NCBI GenBank assembly: GCA_947165275.1
Contig: CAMUZQ010000018.1
Span: forward strand, 1 to 38,178
Reading direction: 5' to 3'
Length of the DNA: 38,178 nt
Source: an uncultured Lachnospiraceae bacterium
GTDB taxonomy: Bacteria > Bacillota > Clostridia > Lachnospirales > Lachnospiraceae
Shown: positions 23,339-31,653 of the stretch, piece by piece
How positions within the stretch are numbered: position 1 is the stretch's first letter
Layout: each line of letters begins with the position of its first letter
The notes under the pieces: generated by a model
Database searches by the model: none
Seen by the model: only the letters and a program-made list of their open reading frames with translations
What the model was told of the DNA's origin: nothing
Translations under genes and position numbers: made by a program

Positions 23339-25414
23339 ATGTTTTATGTGGTTAAACGTGACGGACAGAAGGCTGATTTTGATATATCAAAGATAAATGA
23401 TGCCATCGTAAAAGCCTTCGTCGCCTGTGAGAAGCAGTATAATAATGACATCATAGAGCTTCTGGCGCTGAGGGTCACGGCGGATTTTGAGGAAAAGATA
23501 GTCAATGATGCCATAGGTGTTGAGGATATACAGGACTCGGTCGAGAAGGTGCTGAACCAGGCAGGGTTTACCGAGATCGCGAAGGCATATATCCTCTACC
23601 GTAAGCAGCGTGAAAATGTGAGGAATATGAACTCTGCCATCCTTAATTACAGGGATGTGGTGAATTCCTATGTACATAACGAGGACTGGAGAGTCAAAGA
23701 AAACTCTACCATCACCTACAGTGTCGGCGGTCTCATATTATCCAATTCGGGTGCCGTGACAGCGAATTACTGGCTCTCCGAGATCTACGACCAGGAGATA
23801 GCGGAGGCGCACAGGGACTGCGACATGCATATCCATGATCTGTCAATGCTTACGGGATACTGTGCCGGATGGTCGCTGATGCAGCTTTTGCTTGAGGGAC
23901 TCGGGGGAATAAAGGGCAAGATATCATCTTCTCCGGCAAAGCATCTTTCGGTGCTGTGCAACCAGATGGTAAACTTCCTTGGCATAATGCAGAATGAATG
24001 GGCAGGGGCCCAGGCCTTTTCTTCTTTTGATACTTATCTTGCGCCTTTTGTAAGGGCAGAGAATCTCTCATACACAGAAGTAAAGCAATGCATAGAATCT
24101 TTTATATTCGGTGTGAATACGCCGTCGAGATGGGGCACGCAGGCGCCCTTTACCAATATAACCCTTGACTGGACCGTACCGGATGACCTTGCAGATATGC
24201 CGGCGATCGTAGGCGGAAAGCCTCAGGACTTCTGCTACAAGGACTGCAAAAAGGAAATGGATATGGTCAATAAGGCCTTCATCGAGACAATGATAGAGGG
24301 CGACGCGGATGGAAGAGGATTTCAGTATCCGATACCGACCTACTCTATCACAAGGGATTTCGACTGGTCTGAAACAGAGAATAACCGCCTTTTGTTTGAA
24401 ATGACGAGCAAATACGGTACGCCCTATTTCTCGAACTATGTAAATTCGGATATGAAGCCCTCCGATATCAGGTCCATGTGCTGCAGACTGAGACTCGATC
24501 TGAGAGAGCTTCGCAAAAAGAGCGGCGGCTTCTTCGGATCGGGAGAGTCTACGGGTTCCATAGGAGTAGTGACCCTTAATATGCCGAGACTGGCCTATCT
24601 GTCCATAAGTGAATCGGACTTCTTTAACCGGCTTACCAGGCTCATGGACATAGCTGCGAGATCTCTTAAGATCAAGAGGGAGCTCATATCAAGACTGCTG
24701 GATGAGGGGCTTTATCCCTATACCAGGAGGTATCTTGGGTCTTTCAAGAACCATTTCTCCACCATCGGCATCGTGGGTATGAATGAGGCCTGCCTCAATG
24801 CCAACTGGATCGGAAAGGATCTGACGCATGTGGAATCGCTCTCCTTCACAAAGAAGGTCCTCAATTACATGAGGGAGAGACTGGTGGGCTATCAGGAGCA
24901 GTATGGAGATCTTTATAATCTGGAGGCTACGCCTGCCGAGAGCACCGCATACAGGCTCGCGAAGCATGATAAGCAGAAATATCCGAACATAATCACAGCA
25001 GGCGGACCGGATGAGACGCCATATTACACGAATTCGTCCCACATGCCCGTGGGCTTCACGGATGATATATTCGAGGCGCTTGATAAGGAGGATGAGCTGC
25101 AGATCCTCTATACATCGGGGACAGTATTCCATGCCTTCCTCGGTGAGAAGCTTCCTGACTGGAGGGCCTCGGCGGAGCTTGTAAAAAAGATATCGGATAA
25201 TTACAGGCTGCCTTATTATACTATCACTCCTACATATTCGGTATGTCCCGAGCATGGCTATCTTGCAGGGGAGCAGAGGGCCTGCCCCAGGTGCGGCAGG
25301 GCTACGGAGGTATACTCAAGGATCACAGGATATTACAGACCCGTACAGAACTGGAACGACGGTAAGATACAGGAGTTTGCGGACCGCAGGACTTATGAGA
25401 TAAAGAAAGGCTGA
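23339..25414 (+). CDS. nrdD: Anaerobic ribonucleoside-triphosphate reductase
   Basis: The 691-residue class III enzyme reduces NTPs to dNTPs using a glycyl radical, so the host can grow without oxygen. Residues 1-90 are an ATP-cone (VVKRDGQKADFDISKINDAIVKAF), the allosteric site. The C-terminal end has a metal-site cluster (CPEHGYL then CPRCG) and the radical loop RITGYYRPVQNWN with G664. A TSSHMP-type active-site block (TNSSHMPVGFT) is present. The ribosome site GAGGAG precedes ATG 23339. The activating enzyme NrdG is not encoded next to it; pyrF follows after 5 bases. Confidence 0.96.
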   Translation: MFYVVKRDGQKADFDISKINDAIVKAFVACEKQYNNDIIELLALRVTADFEEKIVNDAIGVEDIQDSVEKVLNQAGFTEIAKAYILYRKQRENVRNMNSAILNYRDVVNSYVHNEDWRVKENSTITYSVGGLILSNSGAVTANYWLSEIYDQEIAEAHRDCDMHIHDLSMLTGYCAGWSLMQLLLEGLGGIKGKISSSPAKHLSVLCNQMVNFLGIMQNEWAGAQAFSSFDTYLAPFVRAENLSYTEVKQCIESFIFGVNTPSRWGTQAPFTNITLDWTVPDDLADMPAIVGGKPQDFCYKDCKKEMDMVNKAFIETMIEGDADGRGFQYPIPTYSITRDFDWSETENNRLLFEMTSKYGTPYFSNYVNSDMKPSDIRSMCCRLRLDLRELRKKSGGFFGSGESTGSIGVVTLNMPRLAYLSISESDFFNRLTRLMDIAARSLKIKRELISRLLDEGLYPYTRRYLGSFKNHFSTIGIVGMNEACLNANWIGKDLTHVESLSFTKKVLNYMRERLVGYQEQYGDLYNLEATPAESTAYRLAKHDKQKYPNIITAGGPDETPYYTNSSHMPVGFTDDIFEALDKEDELQILYTSGTVFHAFLGEKLPDWRASAELVKKISDNYRLPYYTITPTYSVCPEHGYLAGEQRACPRCGRATEVYSRITGYYRPVQNWNDGKIQEFADRRTYEIKKG

Positions 25415-25419
25415 AGAAC

Positions 25420-26352
25420 ATGATATCAAAACTGATGGAAAAGATTGCAGACAGGAAAGCGCCTGTAGTAGTGGGTCTTGACCCGAATCTTAAATTTATC
25501 TCCGCACATCTGCTGAAGAAGGCAGTCTCGGAAAAGGGAGAAACGCTTGAAGCGGCAGCGGAGGCAATACTTGCCTTCAATAAGGCCATAATCGATGCGA
25601 CATATGATCTTATCCCGGCCGTGAAGCCGCAGATAGCCATGTATGAGCAGTTTGGCATACCGGGAATTATCGCATATAAGGAAACAGTGGATTACTGTCA
25701 CGAGAAGGGACTGATCGTAATAGGGGACGTAAAGAGGGGCGATATCGGATCGACCTCGGAGGCCTATGCCACAGCCCATCTGGGAGAGGTTAAGATAGGA
25801 GATAAAAGTATAAGACCCTTTGATGAGGATATGGCGACGGTAAATCCGTATCTGGGAACTGACGGAGTGAAGCCCTTTGTTGATGTATGCAATAAATGGG
25901 ACAAAGGGATCTTCGTGCTGGTAAAGACCTCCAATCCTTCAAGCGGAGAGTTCCAGGACCAGCTTATAGAAAATTCCGGGAGCAGACCCCTTTATGAGCT
26001 TGTAGCCGACAAGGTCAGGGAATGGGGAGAGGCTTCAATGGACGGGGCATACAGCAATGTGGGAGCTGTTGTGGGAGCTACCTACCCCGAGCAGGGAGAG
26101 AGGGTCCGTAAGCTGATGCCCAATGCCTGTATTCTCGTACCGGGCTACGGGGCTCAGGGCGGCAAGGCTTCAGATCTGAAAGCGTTTTTTAATAAAGACG
26201 GACTTGGGGCGATAGTCAATTCAAGCCGGGGGATAATAGCGGCATACACGAAAGAGCCCTACAGTGAAAGGTTTGACGGAGAGCATTTTGCCGATGCATC
26301 GAGAGAGGCTGTCAGGGATATGATAGAGGATATCAATTCCTGCTTAATATAA
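25420..26352 (+). CDS. pyrF: Orotidine 5'-phosphate decarboxylase (type 2)
   Basis: The 310-residue enzyme makes UMP from OMP, the last step of pyrimidine synthesis. It has the catalytic Lys/Asp cluster DVKRGDIG (D103, K105, D108), NPYLGTDGVKPF, LVKTSNPSSGEFQD and the phosphate-binding PGYGAQGGKASD ... NSSRGI blocks. The length of about 300 residues and these motifs mark the longer type 2 subfamily rather than the usual 230-residue form. It lies 5 bases after nrdD and 27 bases before pyrE, so these nucleotide genes are likely one operon. Confidence 0.95.
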   Translation: MISKLMEKIADRKAPVVVGLDPNLKFISAHLLKKAVSEKGETLEAAAEAILAFNKAIIDATYDLIPAVKPQIAMYEQFGIPGIIAYKETVDYCHEKGLIVIGDVKRGDIGSTSEAYATAHLGEVKIGDKSIRPFDEDMATVNPYLGTDGVKPFVDVCNKWDKGIFVLVKTSNPSSGEFQDQLIENSGSRPLYELVADKVREWGEASMDGAYSNVGAVVGATYPEQGERVRKLMPNACILVPGYGAQGGKASDLKAFFNKDGLGAIVNSSRGIIAAYTKEPYSERFDGEHFADASREAVRDMIEDINSCLI

Positions 26353-26379
26353 AACTACTCTTTATCAAGGAGACGGAAT

Positions 26380-27060
26380 ATGGAAAAATACAAAGAAGAA
26401 TTTATAGAATTCATGCTTGAATGCGAGGTACTGAAATTCGGGGATTTTACCACGAAAAGCGGGAGAAAGACTCCCTTCTTCGTCAATACCGGCTTTTACA
26501 GGACCGGAGCCCAGCTCGGAAGGCTTGGGAAATATTATGCGAAGGCAATAGCTGATGCCTTCGGGACGGATTTTGATGTGCTTTTCGGACCGGCTTATAA
26601 GGGAATCCCACTTTCTGTGGCGACATCCATAGCGCTTTCTGAGGATCACGGCGCTGAGATCAGATACTGCAGCAACCGCAAGGAGGTAAAGGATCACGGG
26701 GATAAGGGCATACTCCTCGGGGGACCGGTAAATGACGGAGACAGGGTAGTCATAATAGAGGATGTTACGACGGCGGGAACCTCGATAAGAGAGACCCTTC
26801 CCATACTTGAGGCGCAGGGCAATGTGAGTATCGCCGGTATGTGTGTGTCTGTAGACAGGCAGGAGAGAGGCGAGGGAGAGAAGTCGGCGCTAAGGGAGAT
26901 ATCAGATAAATATGGGTTCCCCACCCATGCCATAGTCACCATGGGCGAGGTGATAGAATATCTGACCGGGCATGATGTCAATGGCAGACGGATAATAGAT
27001 GACAGCCTGAAAGCGTCCATAGATGCATACTATGAGAAGTACGGCTGCAAAGATGCCTGA
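26380..27060 (+). CDS. pyrE: Orotate phosphoribosyltransferase
   Basis: The 226-residue enzyme joins orotate to PRPP to form OMP, the substrate of the neighbouring pyrF product. The PRPP-binding loop EDVTTAGTS is at 127-135, after VVII. The N-terminal GDFTTKSGRKTPFFVN block and the FGPAYKGIPL loop are typical. The ribosome site AAGGAGAC lies about 7 bases before ATG 26380. Other pyrimidine genes are not in the window. Confidence 0.96.
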   Translation: MEKYKEEFIEFMLECEVLKFGDFTTKSGRKTPFFVNTGFYRTGAQLGRLGKYYAKAIADAFGTDFDVLFGPAYKGIPLSVATSIALSEDHGAEIRYCSNRKEVKDHGDKGILLGGPVNDGDRVVIIEDVTTAGTSIRETLPILEAQGNVSIAGMCVSVDRQERGEGEKSALREISDKYGFPTHAIVTMGEVIEYLTGHDVNGRRIIDDSLKASIDAYYEKYGCKDA

Positions 27061-27068
27061 AGGATCTC

Positions 27069-27395
27069 ATGGCGATCTTTGACAAAAAGTACAGATTCAC
27101 AAGTAACAGGCATTCTTTGAAGGGAATGATGGCTCTCATATTCGGTATGATATCCCTCATTTCCTTCTTTTTGGCTGCGATGATCTCTATAAAAAATGCT
27201 GACGAAATGGCAGACCGTATGGGCGGAGCAGGTCTTTTTGCTTTTATATTCGGCATGGCAGGCCTGATAACCGGCATAGCTGCTGTCAATGAGCCGGATG
27301 TGTTTCCGATCCTGCCAAGGGTCGGGTTTGCGACAGCGCTCATAGCGGTGCTTCTCTGGACGGGGGTCGTCTGCGCCGGTGTATTGATCATTTGA
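27069..27395 (+). CDS. Small membrane protein of unknown function
   Basis: The 108-residue product has a basic N-terminus (MAIFDKKYRFTSNRHSLKG) and three predicted membrane segments: GMMALIFGMISLISFFLAAMI, then LFAFIFGMAGLITGIAAV, then ATALIAVLLWTGVVCAGVLII. It has the look of small uncharacterised Lachnospiraceae membrane proteins (possibly DUF6142), but I cannot confirm a family. It sits 8 bases after pyrE and 19 before the M29 peptidase gene, so it is part of this gene string. Confidence 0.75.
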   Translation: MAIFDKKYRFTSNRHSLKGMMALIFGMISLISFFLAAMISIKNADEMADRMGGAGLFAFIFGMAGLITGIAAVNEPDVFPILPRVGFATALIAVLLWTGVVCAGVLII

Positions 27396-27414
27396 AATTT
27401 ACGGGGGATAAGAA

Positions 27415-29418
27415 ATGGGCATCGAAAACCTGAGGGAAAGAAATTTTCTTGCTAAGGAGAGACTGACTTCACTTGCGGTTGAGTACGAGGTCGCAGAGCC
27501 CTATGGCGAATACTTCAGAAGAGAGGCCGGGTTCCTGCTCCACGGAACCTATGAAGATCTGAAACCCGAAAAGTATGACACGGCATACACAAATCCGGTA
27601 TATGCGGTTTCGCTTTTTGGAACGGAGATGGGAAGGCTTCTCTCTTTTCTGGCATATGAGCTGACTGCGGTGATCCCTTTTGCGGCCGAGGGCGATCTGA
27701 GACTCGAGGATATCACCATACTTTATGAAGTGTTTCTTGAGGTTTATACGGCATTTGCTGCGGAATCAGACCTGTCGACCGGAACACTTGAGGCGGATAT
27801 CCGTAACATCCTCGTCGGTTTTATCACTGATTATACGGATGTCACGGTAGCGGGCAGGATCAGGGATCTTGTGGATCCTTCAAGGGATTTCGCAAAAAAC
27901 ATCATAATGACAGCAGATCTGACGGATCTTTCGTATCTTGACAGATTCGGAGAATATGTGACTGAGGATACAAGAAAGCTTGCCGGGTTTATTAACTCAC
28001 TTCCCCGGGATGACATAGAAAAGATGGCAGACACCTTTGTACAGGGATTTATCACGGGATTTAAGGTCACAGGCAAGGATATAAGCAAAAAGAAGACTGT
28101 CAATATCAGGTATAATCTCGGATTTGAGAGGATCGTAAGAGCAGCTGTCGAGGGCTTCAGGAGAGCGGGTCTTGATTCAACGATATACAGAAAGGGGCTG
28201 CATGCTGCCGTAAGAAGCGGACTTTCGAAGACAGGCTATTATGGCGATCTTGTAAATGAACAGATGGACTACGATCACAGGGAGGATCAGGCTTTATTCC
28301 TTGACAGGGCTTATATGGAAAGAAAGCTTGAGGTCATGGAGAATACCTATGAGGAGGTAAAGGAGCTCGCTGCGGTTTTTGCCGGACCGGCAGTGATGGG
28401 AAGATTCGGTATGAAGGAATTTATCCCGGTAAACCATGAGGAATCCCTGCGTTTCAGTGATAAACAGGCAAAGCTGAGAACAGAGCTTGTCTCGAGATCG
28501 GCAGAGCTTCAGAACAGATACATCCCGGGGGATGAGAGATCCTTTACCATTATTTCCTATCCCGTGCCTGAAATCGGGAAGGATTTTAAGGAGATATTCC
28601 GGGAAACGGTTAACATAAACACGCTGCCCTATGATAAATACCAGAGGATGCAGCAGTGCATCACGGAGGAGCTTGAGAAGGGCGGATTTGTAGAGATAAA
28701 AGGAAAGAACGGCAATCTCACCGATATAAGGATACAGCTTCATCCTGTGGTTGACATAAACAAGCAGACCGTGTTTGAGAACTGTGTTGCTGATGTCAAT
28801 ATCCCTGTGGGAGAGGTATTTACATCTCCCGTATTAAAGGGGACAAACGGAGTACTCCATGTATCACAGGTTTATATCAATGGTCTTGTGTTCAGGGATC
28901 TCAGATTTGATTTCAGGGACGGATATGTATGTGATTACAGCTGCCGGAATTTTGAGACTGAAGAAGAAAACCGCAGATATATAGAGGAGAATATTCTATT
29001 TCATCATAAAACTCTTCCTATGGGAGAATTTGCCATAGGAACCAATACCACGGCCTATGTGATGGGAAAAAAATACGGGATATTTGACAAGCTGCCGATC
29101 CTCATAGCCGAGAAGACCGGACCGCATTTCGCCCTGGGAGATACCTGCTACGGCCGGGAGGAGGATCTGCCTACATACAACCCCGACGGCAGGGAGATCA
29201 TAGCCAAGGATAATGAGCATACTCTGGAATTCAGAAAAACAGATCCTGTGAAGGCGTATTATAACTGCCATACGGATATCACTCTGCCTTATGAGGAATT
29301 GGAGGAGATCGCGTCAGTAGACGCAGACGGAGTAAGATATCCTGTCATCAGGGGAGGAAGGTTTGTGGTGCCGGGGACCGGGGAACTGAACAGACCGCTT
29401 GATGATATCGGTATATGA
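27415..29418 (+). CDS. M29-family aminopeptidase with long N-terminal extension
   Basis: The C-terminal half (about residues 375-667) matches M29 metallo-aminopeptidases. All five expected metal ligands are in order: E467 in PVGEVFTSP, E538 in MGEFAIGTN, H571 in GPHFALGDTCYG, and H619 and D621 in CHTDITLPYEEL. Such enzymes remove N-terminal residues using two metal ions. The first 370 residues are an additional, mostly helical region; ordinary M29 proteins are only about 400 residues long. There is no signal peptide, so it is cytoplasmic. The ribosome site GGGGGATAAG precedes ATG 27415. Enzyme class is a motif-based call; the N-terminal part is not recognised. Confidence 0.78.
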   Translation: MGIENLRERNFLAKERLTSLAVEYEVAEPYGEYFRREAGFLLHGTYEDLKPEKYDTAYTNPVYAVSLFGTEMGRLLSFLAYELTAVIPFAAEGDLRLEDITILYEVFLEVYTAFAAESDLSTGTLEADIRNILVGFITDYTDVTVAGRIRDLVDPSRDFAKNIIMTADLTDLSYLDRFGEYVTEDTRKLAGFINSLPRDDIEKMADTFVQGFITGFKVTGKDISKKKTVNIRYNLGFERIVRAAVEGFRRAGLDSTIYRKGLHAAVRSGLSKTGYYGDLVNEQMDYDHREDQALFLDRAYMERKLEVMENTYEEVKELAAVFAGPAVMGRFGMKEFIPVNHEESLRFSDKQAKLRTELVSRSAELQNRYIPGDERSFTIISYPVPEIGKDFKEIFRETVNINTLPYDKYQRMQQCITEELEKGGFVEIKGKNGNLTDIRIQLHPVVDINKQTVFENCVADVNIPVGEVFTSPVLKGTNGVLHVSQVYINGLVFRDLRFDFRDGYVCDYSCRNFETEEENRRYIEENILFHHKTLPMGEFAIGTNTTAYVMGKKYGIFDKLPILIAEKTGPHFALGDTCYGREEDLPTYNPDGREIIAKDNEHTLEFRKTDPVKAYYNCHTDITLPYEELEEIASVDADGVRYPVIRGGRFVVPGTGELNRPLDDIGI

Positions 29419-29427
29419 ATGTATAAT
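29399..29427 (+). promoter_or_regulatory. Promoter of the purine gene cluster
   Basis: TTGATG (29399-29404) and a perfect TATAAT (29422-29427) are 17 bases apart; the -35 lies in the end of the aminopeptidase gene. The predicted start is near 29434, about 50 bases before purE. No purine riboswitch core is seen in this short leader. Confidence 0.8.
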
Positions 29428-29433
29428 GAATTG

Positions 29434-29448
29434 TTTTCGAAACGAAAA
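29434..29448. promoter_or_regulatory. Dyad at the purine promoter start site
   Basis: TTTTCG and CGAAAA form a perfect inverted repeat around AAA, placed right at the predicted transcription start. It looks like a repressor site. It does not fit the Bacillus PurR box (which needs CCGAAC), so the regulator is unknown. Confidence 0.5.
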
Positions 29449-29483
29449 TAGGATATAAAGCTGTGCTTTATTGAGGAGGAGAT

Positions 29484-30011
29484 ATGTCAAGGATCGGTAT
29501 TATAATGGGTTCTGATTCGGATGTCGGACAGATGTCTAAAGCAGCAGATATTCTGGAGGAATTTGATATAGAATATGAAATGCAGATCATTTCGGCACAT
29601 CGTGAGCCGGATGAGCTGATAGAATGGTGCAGAGGTGCATGGGACAGGGGGATAAGAGTTATCATTGCCGGCGCAGGTATGGCAGCGGCTTTGCCCGGAA
29701 TGTGCGCGGCGCTTTTTTCGGGACCTGTCATAGGGGTACCGCTCAGTGGAAGCGTGCTTGACGGACAGGATTCGTTATACTCTATACTGCAGATGCCTCC
29801 CGGAGTTCCTGTGGCTACAGTGGCGATTAACGGGGCAAAGAATGCGGGACTTCTTGCTGCTCAGATCCTATCTGCCGGGGAGGGTGATAAGGCTTTGGAG
29901 ATAGCAGAAAGGCTTAAGGAATACAGGAAGGAAATGAAGGACGGAGTGTCAAAAAAGAATGCCCGTCTGCAGGAAAAGGGTTATAAGGTTTTTTTAGAGG
30001 AGAGGAAATGA
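29484..30011 (+). CDS. purE: N5-carboxyaminoimidazole ribonucleotide mutase
   Basis: The 175-residue enzyme catalyses the carboxyl shift that makes CAIR in purine synthesis. The class I signature GSDSD is at 9-13, SAHREPD supplies the catalytic His, and GAGMAAALPGMCAA and the GVPLSGS phosphate loop follow. ATG 29484 has a strong GAGGAGGA site. No purK (the ATP-using partner of class I PurE) is visible here. The gene ends overlapping the start of purM. Confidence 0.96.
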   Translation: MSRIGIIMGSDSDVGQMSKAADILEEFDIEYEMQIISAHREPDELIEWCRGAWDRGIRVIIAGAGMAAALPGMCAALFSGPVIGVPLSGSVLDGQDSLYSILQMPPGVPVATVAINGAKNAGLLAAQILSAGEGDKALEIAERLKEYRKEMKDGVSKKNARLQEKGYKVFLEERK

Positions 30012-31036
30012 TGGATTATAAATCTGCCGGAGTTGATATAGAGGCGGGCTACAGGTCAGTAGAGCTTATAAAGGGATTTGTGAACAGTACGGCCCGTCCG
30101 GAGGTTATAGGCGGACTTGGCGGCTTTTCGGGCGCTTTTTCTCTTTCGGGAATAAAGAATATGGAGGATCCGGTGCTGCTGTCCGGAACAGACGGAGTCG
30201 GGACCAAGATAAAGCTGGCTTTCATACTTGATAAGCATGACACGATAGGTATAGACTGTGTGGCGATGTGTGTGAATGACGTTGCCTGCGCCGGAGGGGA
30301 GCCGCTTTTTTTCCTGGATTATATCGCGTGCGGAAAGAACTATCCTGAAAAGATCGCAGAGATCGTGAAGGGCGTGGCTGAAGGATGCAGGATGGCGGGA
30401 GCTTCGCTTATCGGCGGAGAGACTGCGGAGCACCCCGGGCTTATGCCGGAAGATGAGTATGATCTGGCGGGTTTTGCCGTAGGTGTGGCTGATCGCAAGG
30501 ATATAATTGACGGAAGCTCTGTAGCTGCAGGTGATGTGCTTGTGGGGATCGCATCATCGGGAGTCCATTCCAATGGGTTCTCTCTGGTGAGAAAGATATT
30601 CAGGATGGATGAGAAATCTCTTTCCAGATATTATGATGAGCTTGGCTGCGCTCTGGGGGAGGCTCTGCTGACACCGACGATAATATATGTCAGGGCATTG
30701 GATGAGGTCAGGAAGAGCGGAGTAAGGATCAAGGGATGCTCGCATATCACAGGAGGCGGATTCTTTGAAAATATACCAAGGATGCTGCCGAAGGGACTTT
30801 CTGCAAGGGTAGACAGAGCTTCCTATCCCGTGCTTCCCATATTCTCGCTTATGCAGAAGGAAGGCAGGATAGATGAGCATATGATGTATAATACATATAA
30901 TATGGGCCTCGGAATGGTCATTGCCGTGGATCCTGCGGATGCTGACAGTACGGTAAGAGCCATAGACAATGCGGGTGAGAAGGCCTATATTGTAGGTGAA
31001 GTCACAGAATCCGATGCAGGAGTCGAATTATGCTGA
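30008..31036 (+). CDS. purM: Phosphoribosylformylglycinamidine cyclo-ligase
   Basis: The 342-residue AIR synthetase closes the imidazole ring of purines using ATP. It has the N-terminal SAGVDIEAGYRSVELIK, the GTDGVGTKIKLA loop, GETAEHPGLMP, GIASSGVHSNGFSLVRKI and HITGGGFFENIPRMLP blocks. Length is normal. ATG 30008 overlaps the purE stop (a second ATG follows at 30011), with GAGGAGAGG upstream. The 3' end overlaps purN by 7 bases. Confidence 0.97.
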   Translation: MMDYKSAGVDIEAGYRSVELIKGFVNSTARPEVIGGLGGFSGAFSLSGIKNMEDPVLLSGTDGVGTKIKLAFILDKHDTIGIDCVAMCVNDVACAGGEPLFFLDYIACGKNYPEKIAEIVKGVAEGCRMAGASLIGGETAEHPGLMPEDEYDLAGFAVGVADRKDIIDGSSVAAGDVLVGIASSGVHSNGFSLVRKIFRMDEKSLSRYYDELGCALGEALLTPTIIYVRALDEVRKSGVRIKGCSHITGGGFFENIPRMLPKGLSARVDRASYPVLPIFSLMQKEGRIDEHMMYNTYNMGLGMVIAVDPADADSTVRAIDNAGEKAYIVGEVTESDAGVELC

Positions 31037-31653
31037 AGACAGCAGTAATGGTATCTGGCGGAGGCACAAACCTCCAGGCCATCATAGATGCGGTCTCTGA
31101 GGGACGCATAAAAGGCGTGCAGATAGTGAGGGTCATAAGCAATAAAAAAGATGCATATGCCCTGCAGCGCGCTGCGAAGGCCGGTATCGGGAGCACAGTG
31201 GTATCAAGAGAGGATCACCCTGACAGAAGGGAATTTGATGAGGCTCTGCTCAAGGCACTGGACGACTCGGGAGCTGATCTTATAGTTCTTGCCGGTTTTC
31301 TTGTGGTACTTCCGGCAGAGGTCACAAGGCGCTATGCAGGCAGGATAATCAATATACATCCGTCACTCATCCCTTCATTCTGCGGAGAGGGCTTCTACGG
31401 ACTTAAGGTTCATGAGGAAGCGCTTAAAAGAGGGGTTAAGGTTACCGGAGCGACAGTTCATTTCGTGGATGAGGGGTGTGACACAGGACCGATCATCCTG
31501 CAAAGGGCGGTAAGCGTTGAAAAGGGCGATACGCCGGAGATACTTCAGAGAAGGGTTATGGAGCAGGCTGAATGGAAGATACTTCCGGAAGCCATAGAGC
31601 TGATAGCGGAAAACAGAGTAGTATTAAAAGACGGGAGAGCTGAGATAGTATGA
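31030..31653 (+). CDS. purN: Phosphoribosylglycinamide formyltransferase
   Basis: The 207-residue enzyme transfers a formyl group from 10-formyl-THF to GAR. The substrate loop SGGGTNLQAI is at 9-18, and the catalytic trio N108, H110 (INIHPSLIPSF) and D151 (DEGCDTGPI) is complete. It overlaps purM upstream and purD downstream by 4 bases, so translation of all four purine genes is coupled. Confidence 0.97.
   Translation: MLKTAVMVSGGGTNLQAIIDAVSEGRIKGVQIVRVISNKKDAYALQRAAKAGIGSTVVSREDHPDRREFDEALLKALDDSGADLIVLAGFLVVLPAEVTRRYAGRIINIHPSLIPSFCGEGFYGLKVHEEALKRGVKVTGATVHFVDEGCDTGPIILQRAVSVEKGDTPEILQRRVMEQAEWKILPEAIELIAENRVVLKDGRAEIV

Noticed and set aside
29428-29483. Purine riboswitch or Bacillus-type PurR boxes before purE
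   Set aside because: The leader of about 50 bases is too short for the aptamer, and the repeat CGAAAC/CGAAAA does not fit the CCGAAC core.
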